Numbered from the stretch's first letter, positions 1 to 10,964 are shown. The stretch is 64,000 nucleotides of DNA from Branchipolynoe longqiensis (GCA_030323885.1 CM059196.1:44540793-44604792); one strand, 5' to 3'. Notes: generated by a model not told the origin, from the letters alone. A program made the numbers and translations.

Positions 1-723
1 GTGGATGAGGATGTCCCTCATGACGGTGAGGTGGTGGTGGTGTAGGCCCTGGAGGGAGTGGGCCGGGAAGGCAGGGTGGTTCACCAGTGAGAGGAGGGCG
101 AGGCTATACTCGTCCCTGGTCGCCTCCCCGAGTTTAACCGCCTTGCGCCCCGGACCCCTCTCCACAAGATCAGAAGGAAAAACATAGTCAGCAGGAATAC
201 CTCGGCGCCGTACGGTGTGCTGCGCCTCGGCGGATGCGAGGATGTCGCGGACTGCGTCGGCCGCGGAGGTGGGGGTGTGCTCCGCGGGGTGCTGGCGGTA
301 GGTGGGCGGCGCTGTCGGTGTCGAGCTGGCGTGTACGCGGGAGTACTGCTCGTACTCCGGGTGTAGGCCTCCGGGCCGCGTCGCCTGAGGTGGAGGCGGC
401 GGCCGGCTCCCGGGTGCGGCGTGCGCCCGAGGGGCCGGGGCGGGCGCCAGGCTGTATGCGGGCTCCTGCCGTGGCGCGGGTGCAGGCTCCTCGGGAGCCC
501 CTCGGGCGATCCCCGTCTCGACGGCCTGCACGCGGCAAGTGAGGCGGTTGATGGACTCGATGAGGAGGGCGATCTCGCTGCTGGCGTGGCCCGAGGGTGC
601 TGCGGGCGAGGACGGGGCCGTGGAGGGGAGGGATCCCCCCGGGGAGCCCGAGGACGGCCCGGGTGTGGCCATACCGGAGATCTTGGCTGCTTTCCGGCTC
701 TTGCCTTTTCCGCGTCCGGGCAT
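1..723 (-). CDS. Partial ORF running off the left edge; possibly retrotransposon Gag-like
   Basis: A stop-free frame starts at an ATG (A at 723 on the minus strand) and continues through position 1, giving 241 visible codons with the C-terminus outside the window. The N-terminus is basic (PGRGKGKSRKAAK). Residues about 18-170 are rich in Pro, Ala and Ser and look disordered. From about 180 the protein becomes more ordered, with a KLGEATRDEYSLALLSL segment and a run of four His. Third codon positions are almost all G or C, unlike the AT-rich flanks, which supports real coding. Upstream lie a TATA-like box and GC-rich tandem repeats. I do not recognise the family. A disordered basic N-terminus followed by a helical segment, behind a repeat promoter, recalls the first ORF of DIRS/Ngaro-type retrotransposons; that is inference. 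A lineage-specific host gene is the alternative. Confidence 0.5.
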   Translation of the reverse strand, partial: MPGRGKGKSRKAAKISGMATPGPSSGSPGGSLPSTAPSSPAAPSGHASSEIALLIESINRLTCRVQAVETGIARGAPEEPAPAPRQEPAYSLAPAPAPRAHAAPGSRPPPPPQATRPGGLHPEYEQYSRVHASSTPTAPPTYRQHPAEHTPTSAADAVRDILASAEAQHTVRRRGIPADYVFPSDLVERGPGRKAVKLGEATRDEYSLALLSLVNHPAFPAHSLQGLHHHHLTVMRDILIH

Positions 724-843
724 GGTGGAGGTCGGCAGAGGTGCAGCGGTCCGAGGAGAAGGAATGCCGGCCAAAGTAGAAGAAAAGGGCAGAGAGGTGG
801 AAGGCGGCTGGAGGCTGAGTGCCTGAGGGAGGCCGGCGGGCGG

Positions 844-853
844 CCTTATAAGG
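844..853 (-). promoter_or_regulatory. TATA-like / CArG box upstream of the left-edge ORF
   Basis: The palindrome CCTTATAAGG lies about 120 bp upstream of the ATG at 723. It fits a TATA box in the minus direction and also matches the SRF CArG consensus CC(A/T)6GG. It is the only AT-rich decamer in a very GC-rich stretch. The pyrimidine-rich sequence between it and the ATG fits a 5' leader. Activity is inferred. Confidence 0.4.
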
Positions 854-863
854 GGGAAGGTGA

Positions 864-1175
864 GCAGTGGCAGGAGGGCGTGAGTCGCTCAGGGCCGGGG
901 GAGGGCGGGGGTGAGCAGCGGGCGTCGCGCGAGGCGCGAGTGCTGGGAGAGCGCGGGTGGGGGAGGGGGGGGGGGGGGAGGGGGGGGGGGAGTCGCTCTG
1001 TCTTCCCTCGCATCAAACGAGGGAGCAGTGGCAGGAGGGCGTGAGAGGCTCAGGGCCGGGGGAGGGGGAGGGTGAGAGCGGGCGTCGCGCGAGGCGCGAG
1101 GGCTGGGTGACAGCGCGGGTAGCGGGGGGGGGAGGGGGGGGGGAGTCGCTCTCCCTTCCCTCGCATCAAACGAAA
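864..1175. repeat. Two GC-rich tandem units of 161 bp
   Basis: Units begin at GCAGTGGCAGGAGGGCGTGA (864 and 1025). Each carries the palindrome-like GGGCGTCGCGCGAGGCGCGA, a variable poly-G tract, and ends in CCCTCGCATCAAACGA. They lie directly upstream of the TATA-like box, so they could be promoter monomers for the minus-strand ORF. Frames translated from them are low-complexity by-products. Confidence 0.75.
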
Positions 1176-1394
1176 TGCTTCGCATTACGACCAATTCTAT
1201 AGACTACTATTCTATCAATTGTATCATGTTATGTAATCTACATTTGTTTATAAAGTGATGACTGGAATACCATTTCCTCCAACCTGATTTAAAAAGAATT
1301 CAGCCAGCAAAACCTTTTCTTTTAAACAGTTGAAAAAAAGCTAATAGCTGAATACGCTGCCCCAGTTACAAGGCGTTGGTGAGCAATGTAGACA

Positions 1395-1560
1395 CATCTT
1401 TCCACTCCACTAAGGGCATATCCCGGGCAGATAGAGCGCCAACTCCCTGTGTGGGAGGTTGTGGGATCGATCCTCAGCTGGATAGACGGGATCACAGTTT
1501 CTACTGCGCATGCGCTGAAAATGGCGTTGGCAGCAAAGCAAAGGCCTACAGCCATTGAGT
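1395..1560 (+). repeat. Possible tRNA-derived SINE fragment
   Basis: GGGCAGATAGAGCG resembles the end of a tRNA A-box region, and GGGATCGATCC about 45 bp later resembles a B box. A GC-rich tail with TGCGCATGCGC (NRF-1-like) follows. I see no second copy in the window, so the call rests on the tRNA-like boxes alone. Confidence 0.3.
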
Positions 1561-2255
1561 TTGACGATACGCACAGGGCAAAACTTTGAGTTTATTCAAA
1601 ATTAATAAAAATACATAACAATTTGGCACAAACATGGATGGAAGGATGCAATATAATAATATAATGAATATGTTTAAGACACAACTCTCCATAATTAAGA
1701 ATTTTGAGCTAAGAAACATACAATTTCAGTCACTTTACAGGCTGATCTTTACATCACAATTGATTAGCCATAAGTAATTCTTGTTCTAAATATTAAATTG
1801 TCAAATGTGTCAACAAAATCCTGTTTCAAAGAAATATATATCCAATATCTGATTAACCCTGCTCATTTTCTATTTCTACATATGTCATTAACCATATGAT
1901 ATGAATAAAAACATGAATAAAATAAGTAAAACTGACTCTGGCTATGGCTCTAACACTGGTCTGAGTGCCCAGATTTGTCTAAATCTAAATGCACATGGCA
2001 TAAGATGTGCATATTATATTGACTAAATGCAATGCTGGATAAAAGAATAATATCTTAATTTAATATATATATTTTTTTAGTTGGTATTCTATGTTTTCAA
2101 ACAAGAGCCTGAGATGAGCTGAAACTAGCACATTTCATAGCTGCACCCAGTGTATTGGTATGTGCCATGTGCTTCTCACCGGTTTGTTTTGCTCTGACGC
2201 ATCCTACAATGCACCGCGCCGCTGGAACGGTGATGTAGTCTATTAAATCAATGAC
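1561..2255. other. AT-rich stretch without recognisable features
   Basis: Frames are short and full of stops. I found no repeat family, RNA gene or splice-framed exon here. Confidence 0.6.
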
Positions 2256-2259
2256 CTAA

Positions 2260-2450
2260 GACATTGACACTAAAGTCTTGTCACTACTTGACTTGGTGAG
2301 CCGTTCATTACTAGGACAAGCCAAGACCAGGATAATGTGACTGAGTCAGATATTGGGTACAATAGAATTATGCCGAGTGTGCACAATCACAAGTCGGTAC
2401 CCGTCCTGATAGGACGCAACCCTTCCCCAACAAACAAGCTCTTGCATGTG
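2260..2450 (+). mobile_element. Degraded SINE body fragment
   Basis: Pieces of the same body as the full SINE at 2811 are present in order: the GGATAATGTGACTGAGT block, CACAATCACAAGTCGGTACC and CCTGATAGGACG. The tRNA-like head and central part are missing. Confidence 0.55.
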
Positions 2451-2810
2451 CTGGTGCTCGCGTGTACACACTAGATGGCCCTCACCAACAAACTCTTCTG
2501 TGGGTTAATCTTCACCATACACGCTAGATGGCACCACCCTCAGGCCCAGCTGCTTCCTACGCAAATGGGAGTTTCTCATAGTCATAAGGTATTAACTAAT
2601 ATGGGACAAAACTTCGTCCATTTTAACGATCAACATACTATCTGTTTTCGACACAAATATGTATTTGTTCAGGATAACCTGAATTGTTTTTTATACACTG
2701 TTTCATACTTTCAATAGAATACGTATTGATTTTTGTTTGTTTGTACATTAGTTGATTAAGCAGGGGGAATTTCAATCACGGACAATTGGTTTTCACCATT
2801 CCACGACCAG

Positions 2811-3150
2811 ACGGGATGGCCGAATGAGTTAGAGCGTCCATCTCCCGTGTTGGTAGATCGTGGGGTCATGGGTTCGAACTCTCTTCGAGTCAAACCAATG
2901 ACTTAACAATTGATACTTGTCGCTTCCTAGCCTGGCGCTCGGCATTATTAGTTTAGGTCAAGGACTGGTTGGCTCAGTGTCAGGATAATGTGTCTGAGTG
3001 GGATATCAGGTCATGGTGCTGGTGGCCTGGTCTTCCAATGGGGCAGCACTATAAAGTCGCTATGAGTGCACACTGTCACAAGTCAGTGCGCATCCTTATA
3101 TGACCTTATATGTTGCTAGGACGTAAACCAACAACAAACAAACAAATAAT
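2811..3150 (+). mobile_element. tRNA-derived SINE, full length
   Basis: The head has an A-box region GATGGCCGAATGAGTTAGAG and a B box GGGTTCGAACTC, both internal RNA polymerase III promoter elements of tRNA origin. The body contains GCGACAAGTATC (reverse complement), TGGTTGGCTCAGTGTCAGG, GGGGCAGCACTATAAAGTCG and GACGTAAACC, and it ends in an AAC-rich tail. The same body recurs in both orientations across the window (4877, 10965, 11276, 20215, 35525, 43600), which makes this the dominant SINE family here. Confidence 0.85.
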
Positions 3151-3159
3151 CCCCATTCC

Positions 3160-3300
3160 ACTGCTCCTTGCCCTATCCTAGTAATCCAAACACCAGGCTA
3201 GGTAGCGACAAGTATAACTTTTAAAGTCATTGAGAGTTCGAATCCGATCACCTACCAGAATGCGAGGTGAATGCTCAACTCATTCGGCCCTCGCGTGTGG
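3160..3300 (-). mobile_element. SINE fragment (head side)
   Basis: Reverse-orientation pieces are visible (CTTGCCCTATCCTA, CCAGGCTAGGTAGCGACAAG) followed by a degenerate tRNA-like head (GAGTTCGAATCCG). It abuts the preceding plus-strand copy almost tail to tail. Confidence 0.6.
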
Positions 3301-3644
3301 TTAATTTGAAGCAAATGGTCTGATTTGAAGTGAATGTCTTTGATTTGTGTTTTCAGTGAAATTATTTCTGTGTTGTTTTGTGTCAATCTCTACCTGGACA
3401 TAGACATTAGATATCACCTTCTGAGACAGTCTCAAATGCTACACTGACGCAAATGACGCCACAGCGCCCTCTGTGGGATTAGTTCTTGAGGTGCATTATT
3501 GGCTGTGTCAACTGCCTTCAATGTCCGGTTTATTCACTCCTTCATCTTGAATCCCTTATCATTAATTATGTACCGCATCTCTCAACCAGAGCCTCGCTAT
3601 GAAGCACCCTGGGGCTGGCGTCTGGGCACTATAAAGAAACCACG

Positions 3645-4125
3645 TATAATCCTGGAATATATCATTGTTACAATGAGCGTCAGTTCTTCCATCTTAGACT
3701 TGCATTTACTTTACATCCTGGAATATATCATTGTTACAATGAGTGTCAGTTCTTCCATCTCAATGCAAATCTAAGATTTTAGACTTGCATTTACTTTACA
3801 TCCTGGAATATATCATTGTTACAATGAGCGTCAGTTCTTCCATCTCAATGCAAATCTAAGATTTTAGACTTGCATTTACTTTACATCCTGGAATATATCA
3901 TTGTTACAATGAGTGTCAGTCCTTTCATCTCAATGCAAATCGAAGATTTTAGACTTGCATACAACCTGGAATATAACATTGTTACAATGAGCGCCACTTC
4001 TTCCATCTCAATGCAAATGTAAGATTTTAGATTTGCATTTACTTTTCATCCTGGAATATATCATTGTTACAAAATCTAAGATTTTAGACTTGCATTTAAT
4101 CTACATCCTGGAAAATAATGTTATT
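3645..4125 (+). repeat. Tandem repeat of about 85 bp, 6-7 copies
   Basis: Units start at CATCCTGGAATATATCATTG (about 3714, 3799, 3884, then shortened copies to 4105). Each contains the imperfect inverted repeat AATGCAAATCTAA...TTTAGACTTGCATT, able to form a short hairpin. The open frame across part of it is a by-product. Confidence 0.85.
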
Positions 4126-4870
4126 ACCAATCTAGGAAGATTATCTGATCTAGAATGTTATCTTCCATGGCCACAATTTTAATAATTTCGAGCTTTTAAC
4201 TTCAAAAGTGTCTTTCGACACACACTTGATTGGGTGCTTTTGCATTCTATGTAAAAGCGATGGTGAATAATAGTACGACAGAATGTAAGTTGAACACTGA
4301 ACAGATGAACCCTATACCCATTGAAATATGTCAACTTTATTTGTACATCCAATAGTTTTTATTCCAATTGACTATCATATTAATTTCCAATATGGATGCA
4401 CTTGTCTTACTTAGACTCTTACACAAATGGAGCATTTGGATATATGGGTGAACCGAGCAAAAGCGGTTCCACTAGACTGGCATTGAAGCCATCGGTCAGT
4501 TTTGATAGTGAAAGGAATTGGTCGCAATTTTCAAATTGTGTTTGATTCGGCGTGTAATGACAAGCGAGTCCAACTTCCACTCCTCGCAATGGATCATCTA
4601 ACCTACCACCACCTCCTGATTGGCTGCCATGTTTCCCGCCCTTTGACCCATCAGACCGCCTCCCATCCCCTCCCCAGCCTGTGTTGTCCCACTTCCCGGT
4701 GAGCTGGCAGTCCAAGCAAACTTTCCATCCACCCACTATTCTACATTTTACTCTTCTCGCTCAATGTACACATACCATATGTGGGTTCGGTTCCCGTCAT
4801 GCCATGACCTCAGATGTTGCTGGCATCTAAGACCCCACTAATTCACTTGTGTGGAGAGGGCTGGGAGATG
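4126..4870. other. No gene or repeat recognised
   Basis: Mixed-composition DNA. A short minus-strand frame at 4419-4736 has no recognisable motif and is not supported as coding. Confidence 0.5.
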
Positions 4871-4876
4871 GTTGTT

Positions 4877-5190
4877 GGAATTTTACATCCTGGCAACATA
4901 TGAGGTCATATCAGGATGGGTACCGACTTGTGACAGTGCACACTCATGGCGACTTTATAGTGCTGTCCCACTGGGAAATCAGGCTGTTGACACCATGACC
5001 CACTCAGTCATATTATCCTGACACTGAGCTAACCAGTCCTTCCCCTATCCTATTAATGCCGAGCACCAGGCTAGGAAGCGACAAGTATCAATTTGATAAG
5101 TCCTTGGTTTGACTCGACCGGGAACCGAGCTCCCGATCTTTCACAAACGAAACCCGTGCTCTACTGATTTGGCCACCGAGCCCAGACAAG
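4877..5190 (-). mobile_element. tRNA-derived SINE, reverse orientation
   Basis: It reads from the 3' end TTTTACATCCTGGCAACAT through GACTTTATAGTGCTG and GGAAGCGACAAGTATCAA to the tRNA-like head, where the B-box region is degraded. Same family as 2811-3150. Confidence 0.75.
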
Positions 5191-5327
5191 AGAGGGCTGG
5201 GAGAGGACTTCAGAGGTGCACTGACAATGCCTACTCCGTAAAGCCCAAACTGTCCCCAGAGAGTTTCTGATAAGTGGTCCTGGAGGACTGGCCGGTCCCA
5301 CGCAGTGCGGCTGGTACCGGCGTCTCA

Positions 5328-5430
5328 CTGGCCGCCATATTGTAGCATCCACAGGGGCCATATCTATCCGCTAGGTGGCAGCACTCTGTCACCGGAAGTG
5401 ATGTATCATCACGTGGCATGTGAGCATCGA
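5328..5430. promoter_or_regulatory. Cluster of housekeeping-promoter motifs
   Basis: Within 90 bp lie GGCCGCCATATTG (YY1-like), CACCGGAAGTGATG (ETS/GABP-like) and TCATCACGTGGC (E-box/USF-like). Local GC and CpG are higher than in the flanks. No downstream exon can be framed with confidence on either strand, so promoter activity is only suggested by motif density. Confidence 0.3.
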
Positions 5431-5954
5431 TCATCTCGGTCCTGTCGTTGCGCACTGGTCGGCGGGAGATAAGTGTAATATAATTTGAATCACACGCAAA
5501 CGCGCGCACACGTGGAGAAACATGGAAAGATTTGACGGTGGACGTCCGCTCCATAAGAATGGCTGGTGTTTTCGTCTTTGGGAAAGTTTGAACTCATAGG
5601 TGGTGACATGGGGTGGTGCAAGTGTACGGGGACGGGGGGCTAGTGATGTCGCGTGGAAGGGACGTGATGTATGAGTAGCGGTGGCTGCACTGGGGAGCCC
5701 GGGTAATGCATCATAGGACTATAGGGACATCTTTCACAGATTCAGATCTAGGCGTTGTGTTTTAGAGCCTCAGTATAGTCGACAACCCATGCATTTCTAT
5801 AACTGTCGGTTCGCTCTGTGAACTATAAGTACCAACACCTATAAGCATCCATGCACTCCACACTACACCCCAGTCACACAAAAGTTGCACAATCCACTGG
5901 TTGTGAACTTCCGCCATTAAAAATGAATATAATATAATAACATTTGGCATGCAT

Positions 5955-6290
5955 GGACACATTCTGGACATCAAATTTTCAAAACTATCTAGATTTGATT
6001 TTACATATCTAACTTAGATACCGATGCACTTATTAAGCATTTGTTTCTGCGTAGAAGGCAATACTGAGTCAATTTAACAGAACGTATTACTGCAGAAGTC
6101 TATGTTGTCAGTTTTGACAAGATTGCCAAAACCAATTTTCCACGTTTGCACTCAAGATATCTCAAAAGTTTACCATTTAAAATAAAAGTAACTTTGAACT
6201 AATTTAGAGTAGATCCGAGTCATCGATCAAATATATTTATCTCAGAAATAATACAGAAATTCAAAACCATCGGACTATGCAACTTTAACT
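5955..6290 (+). mobile_element. MITE copy (family with TIR AAAGTTGCATAGTC)
   Basis: The internal sequence (CACTTATTAAGCATTTGTTT, ATATTTATCTCAGAAA) and the right terminus ATCGGACTATGCAACTTT match the complete copy at 43717-44065. The left terminal inverted repeat is missing. Non-autonomous; it encodes nothing. Confidence 0.65.
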
Positions 6291-6797
6291 AAATATTTCT
6301 TCTATTCAAGCAACAAATGCTTAATAAGTGCAGCTGTACCTAAATTGATATATGCAGGATCAAATGTAGGCTAATGCTTTGGTTATGCAACTTTAATGCA
6401 AGCAAAGCAAATCATAAGCTAATAACTTATTGCATGAATCATATTCACAGAGAATCAGAATTGTCGAAAAGCAAATCAACAGTTTTAATGTATTGAAAAG
6501 TGAATTAATCTTGATTGGTTGATGGTTGATTGCTGATAGTGTAATGCAGTGTCAACAACCACGCCATATTCACAGTGAAAAGCTAATGGTGTCAGTTGCG
6601 TTCATCACTTTTATATGCATACATTGAAAGTTACTAAAAAATCTGAATTGTCATATTTGTGCAAATTACAACAACATCTCAGATGCAAATTTTAAGGGGT
6701 TAAATGTATGTCAAGTGAAGCTTATATTTAGCTAAAAATAATATAGCTAAAATTACAAGAGCAAACTATTAGCCTTTGAACAATTGACACATTTAAT

Positions 6798-7332
6798 GGG
6801 GCTGTCACATTACGACATTTCTCGCGAACGCGCGTCGACATGTGTGATTTTTGGGGGGGACGTCGGGACACATCAGGAAGCATTACGCGCGCGTTAGGCA
6901 CATGTTGGTAAACATTGATGGATGGCGACAGTCGGCGAGGATCGGCGGCGCGCGTCGTGGCGCGTCGAAAGTTTTGTGCTTGCACAAAACTTTTGATGTG
7001 TGCCAACTTGTGGGTGATAACGTTATGGGGATGTCAGGAGGACGTCGAGACACGTTAGAAGTGCATTGGAGGTATACTTTTTTTCCACTGATGCCGCGCA
7101 CGCGTGAGGCTCGTTCCCACACGTTGCACCAAACGGTTGCTTTTTGTTGTTTTACGTCCTACCAACATCTAAGGTCATATCAGGACAGCATGCCAAACTT
7201 TTACCACAACGTCGGCCGCACGCTACCAATAGGTTGCGCTGATGCCGAAAAGTTTGATGTCTCTCGACGATTAAAAGTGATTTTGCGCATTGGCGGCGCG
7301 CCGGCGAGATATGTCGTAATGTGACAGCACCA
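6798..7332. mobile_element. Inverted-repeat (MITE-like) element, 535 bp
   Basis: The left end GCTGTCACATTACGACAT (6801) is repeated inverted at the right end, ATGTCGTAATGTGACAGC (ending 7328). The match continues imperfectly through a CTCGCG-rich subterminal zone to about 30 bp. Inside is the near-perfect palindrome GTTTTGTGC-TT-GCACAAAAC (6971-6990) and a 45-bp scrap of the local SINE tail (about 7148-7192). The open frames across it are spurious. No convincing target duplication was found. Confidence 0.7.
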
Positions 7333-9244
7333 TAATGGGGGATGGGGTGGGGGTAAGAAATACACCATTTGAAATCTAAATGGCCCAGTGTGTGGTCAAG
7401 AGATTGAGTGGTTAACAATTAACACTGTAATAAATTCACCGGACTAGTGATGGTCGGACACCCAGGAGTCAAGGTGAGTGTACTCATTTACAAATGCAAT
7501 GTTGACTTTAGTGTCACAAGGACTGATGGCCGCACCATGATACGGTGTCCAACCAATCCATTAAAAATCTAATGGGCGCATTCCACAACAAAGCACACCA
7601 TCCACACATTCACATCCAAATAAAGCAAATTTATGTACATGGAATTACTTCTACAAGCCATTAATTGAGTTGGAATATATCTCGCACACATACGTACATA
7701 CATCTATAAACAGTTGGCCCCAAGTAAACAGAAAAACAAGAAGACCGACGTGGTTGAGAAGAGTATGTATTCTCAGGCAGGAAAATAGATAATTGCCCAC
7801 CTAAAAGTTAAAAATTGACCGGTAGAGTGGTCTGGAGGTGATAACGACCAGACACAGCTGGCCTACAAGTGGTCAGAGCTACTGACAGGTGGCGCTGATG
7901 TGGCCAAACCCGGAACTACATAGGCTAGTTGCTGGCATGCAGTTGCCGAGGTTCGCAATATACTACTAATAATAGATATAACTGAAGAGTGATAGTGTCA
8001 ATGTTTATATTCCCATAATAGATTATAGGGTACATATATATACGGCTACTTTTTAGTAATTTTATGCATGTTTAATTGGTATTTTTGGCATTTCTAGGAT
8101 CGAGCACAGAGTGGTGACATGAGGGAGACCAATTATCCACCATTGACATTTCAACAGTAGATGACTAGCCCCAGGCTCAATCACCCGATCACTGGTGGGT
8201 GGAGCTGAGGAGCGTGTAGGGAATTCTGGGATATTATACTCGTATAATTCTTATACAGCACATATATATATATATACGTGAACATTCCTGGGCGCGCATG
8301 ACAGTGTTGAGCATCCATAGTTAGGAAAGCTGGCAGTGGTGGCGCCAGTGGTCATGTTGGGGGGGGGGGGGTACTCCGCACTAAATGATACAACGAATAG
8401 CAGTAACACATAGAATAGTAATAATAATAACTCCCTCCCGTGTCTTTATACTCGCATAATGCTTAGACATAACATATATTAAAAATGCAAAGTCACCATG
8501 ATCGTGCTAGTATACCCATAATTGTCCTCCTTTGCACACTCACTCACACGCCCACCTCCCCGTGTACACCGGCGCGCTGAGATGAGAGCATGCACACTTA
8601 CCCAGCGGTGATATATGGCGAGCGACGCTGAGTCATCTGCGCCAAATAGAGTGTGGCCGAAGGGGTGTCTGTGATGGGAGAGTGATAAACCACCCCATCT
8701 ACGGGTGGAGATTGATGGTGCATCCTGTAGTGGTGGTGTGTCATGTGTATGATGGACCGAGGATTAGGCAGCGCCAGTGTGCTCGTCGCACTAACAATTC
8801 AGCGCAGTTCCGTGATCATTTTGGTAACGTACAGATTGTTAGTAAACCTTTTCCCGCTTCAAATTTTCTTTTTTCTTTAGGTTACATTGATTATGCATGG
8901 GAAATTGCAATCAAATGCAATCTACATTGTTTTATTTCAAGTTCAGTGTCTTTGGCCTTTTTCACCGCATTACTAATCAAAGTAAATAATATATTTCGAA
9001 TATTGTGATTTGATAATCCATAAATGTGCTGTGTAACGCACTATGTGAGTATAAAGATACGTAAGAGAATTATTATTATTATTGTTATTGTTATACATCG
9101 TAGGACCCGACACTGTACCTGTGGCTGTACCTATGGCGCTACAACCACCCTGTCCACGCCCACCTGTCTATGTGGCTCCTTTCATGGGAGGTCAGTGCAG
9201 ACTGCTAGGCAGCTTTAATAACGAATATTTAGCCATCTAAGTAA
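7333..9244. other. No gene recognised; scattered simple repeats
   Basis: Contains a 13-base poly-G run near 8358, a short TA run at 8260-8276, ATT/TTG microsatellites near 9069-9095, and a block at 8330-8480 that resembles 30580-30740 (both end in TTTATACTCGCATAATGCT). Short frames have no recognisable domain. Confidence 0.5.
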
Positions 9245-9410
9245 GTGTCGGAGTGTTGGGGCCTAGTGGTCGTGTATGGACGTCAGTTTGTTGGGGCTGG
9301 GGGTGGTTGTGGGGTGGTTGGTGTGGGTGTGGGAGGGGTGGTGGGTGTGGGTGTGGGTGTGGGTTGGGGAGGGGTGGTGGGTGGGAGGCCATGCTCATCT
9401 ACTTTGGGTG
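9245..9410 (+). repeat. G-rich minisatellite
   Basis: Reiterated GGTGTGGGTGTGGG and GGGGTGGTGGG motifs; strongly G-skewed. Translated frames are Gly/Val/Trp low complexity. Confidence 0.8.
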
Positions 9411-9818
9411 GGTTGGTTAGTGGGCTTCGCAATACTCCGGTCCAATTACGCCTGGCGGCACTCAGCGGGTGAAGTTCGCACTACAATCTCGGGTTCGAAT
9501 TCAGGGAAACATTCCCTGCCTGTATGAGTTCATGTTGGTTATGTAGTCATTAACCAGTTTTAATTCAAATTAAATAAAACCAGCATTATTTTAATATTTG
9601 TATTAAATGTAGTTAATTTGTTAAATGTCCTTTGTTGGAGGAATCACAGGGTTGGTCGTCCAGCCATACAGTGCAACTGCTTGATACATAAATATGACTA
9701 TGATTTTATGGGTGTGTGGCAAACATGCTTAATTTGCTGAATAAGTTCTTTTGTAAGCGCTGAAGCATTGGTCTTCCAGCCATGTTTGTTCAATTCATGA
9801 TTAGTTACGTAAAAATAG

Positions 9819-10094
9819 TGTAGTAGTCTGTACATGAGCTCCACTACCATGTGGTGGCGGCAGACACTACGCCGCACACCTATGCAGTTACACTGAACTG
9901 CACTAGCCATCGGGCAGAGCCCCAACTGGGCTGCCCTCTACCGCTTGTGGCTAGCACACCCCCCACCCACCTATAGAGGCGACGTGGGACCTGGCGAGTT
10001 AGGTTTTGTAATAAACCAGTTGAAGGGTACTGTTACTCAATCTTGGCGTTCTTGCATGAGTGCGTGGCAGTGTGGAAGATCGTGGACCATCACA
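9819..10094 (+). mobile_element. Solo LTR related to the Ty3/gypsy element at 47.8-58.3 kb
   Basis: It starts TGTAGTAGTCTG and ends CCATCACA, flanked by the 4-bp direct repeat ATAG on both sides. Inside it aligns along its length with the minus-strand LTRs at 47792 and 57968: ATGAGCTCYACTACC, CCCCAACTGGGCTG, CACCTATAGAG, and AATAAACC as a polyadenylation signal near 10007. No internal region remains, so it is the product of LTR-LTR recombination. A more diverged subfamily is likely. Confidence 0.85.
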
Positions 10095-10114
10095 ATAGTA
10101 TATCGAGTATCTAT

Positions 10115-10330
10115 GAAATAGTTTGTGCCTGTCTTGACGTGTTCTTGCCGGTGTGAGACCTCTATTTGCTCCCCGAGAGAGTGCTGCTAATAACTTACAA
10201 AAGCCAACAGCACTTCAACACTTTGCAAGAAGCTTTTATGAAATGCACAACCACACGAAATAGTGGCGGTTAAGAAATGAAAGCAGTCTTTGTCGCATTG
10301 CGACCAACAGCATTATGATGATGATGGATT
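10115..10330 (+). mobile_element. Head-plus-tail derivative of an RTE-like LINE
   Basis: The left part (GTTTGTGCCTGTCTTGACGT to ATGAAATG) matches 21933-22048. The right part (AAATGAAAGCAGTCTTTG, GACCAACAGCA, then ATG repeats) matches the LINE 3' end at 23518-23575. The reverse-transcriptase region is absent. This is what a non-autonomous copy carrying only the parental ends would look like. Confidence 0.7.
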
Positions 10331-10539
10331 AATATGTGCTGTCAATACCGATTAAATACACAATTTGTAGTAAATAGCACATTGGATTCCTGATAGGTAT
10401 CTACAAGTACCACAGTCATATGACTACATCAACCTGATAGGTACCAGTGTCATATGTCGTCCATATTAGATGGATTGATGTGAGCATTTCGTGGCAGTTA
10501 AAAGTGCTATGGAGACACAAGATACTACACATCTCATAC

Positions 10540-10770
10540 AAATACCATGTTGCCAATGGGGAGGTCCATGCCAAGGTTCAGCAGGCAATTGGGATCACAC
10601 AAAGATCTTCTAATGATCGTAAAGAGACACAAACTGTAGTGGTATAGCCCTATTTTACATTCATCAGGTCTGGCGAAAATGATCTTGTTACCAATGAGGA
10701 AGTCCTTGTTAAATTGCAGCAGGTCTCCTGACGATCGTACAGAGAAACAAACTGCAGTGGTATGATTATA
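10540..10770. repeat. Diverged two-copy tandem duplication
   Basis: CCAATGGGGAGGTCC...CAAACTGTAGTGGTAT (about 10551-10646) is repeated as CCAATGAGGAAGTCC...CAAACTGCAGTGGTAT (about 10690-10765), with the GATCGTA block in register. No gene is recognised in 10331-10960 otherwise. Confidence 0.6.
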
Positions 10771-10964
10771 TTTCCCATTCATCAATACATTACTTTGTAT
10801 TTTCTTGTAGCTGTCCATCTATAATACAGTTCTATCTGTGGTCAGTGGGTAGTTGCATTTCTCAGAAGGGCTAACAAACCAGCTTTTTGGCACTGACAAC
10901 AAGGATGTTTACTTCAAAGGAATAAAACCTCTTGATCAAGGTTGTTGTTAGTTTATTAATTTTT

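Noticed and set aside
3645..4125. CRISPR-like array
   Set aside because: Repeats are directly adjacent without unique spacers, in a eukaryotic genome.
6851..7324. 157-codon ORF
   Set aside because: It spans the interior and one terminus of an inverted-repeat element; no domain, and equally long frames exist on the other strand.
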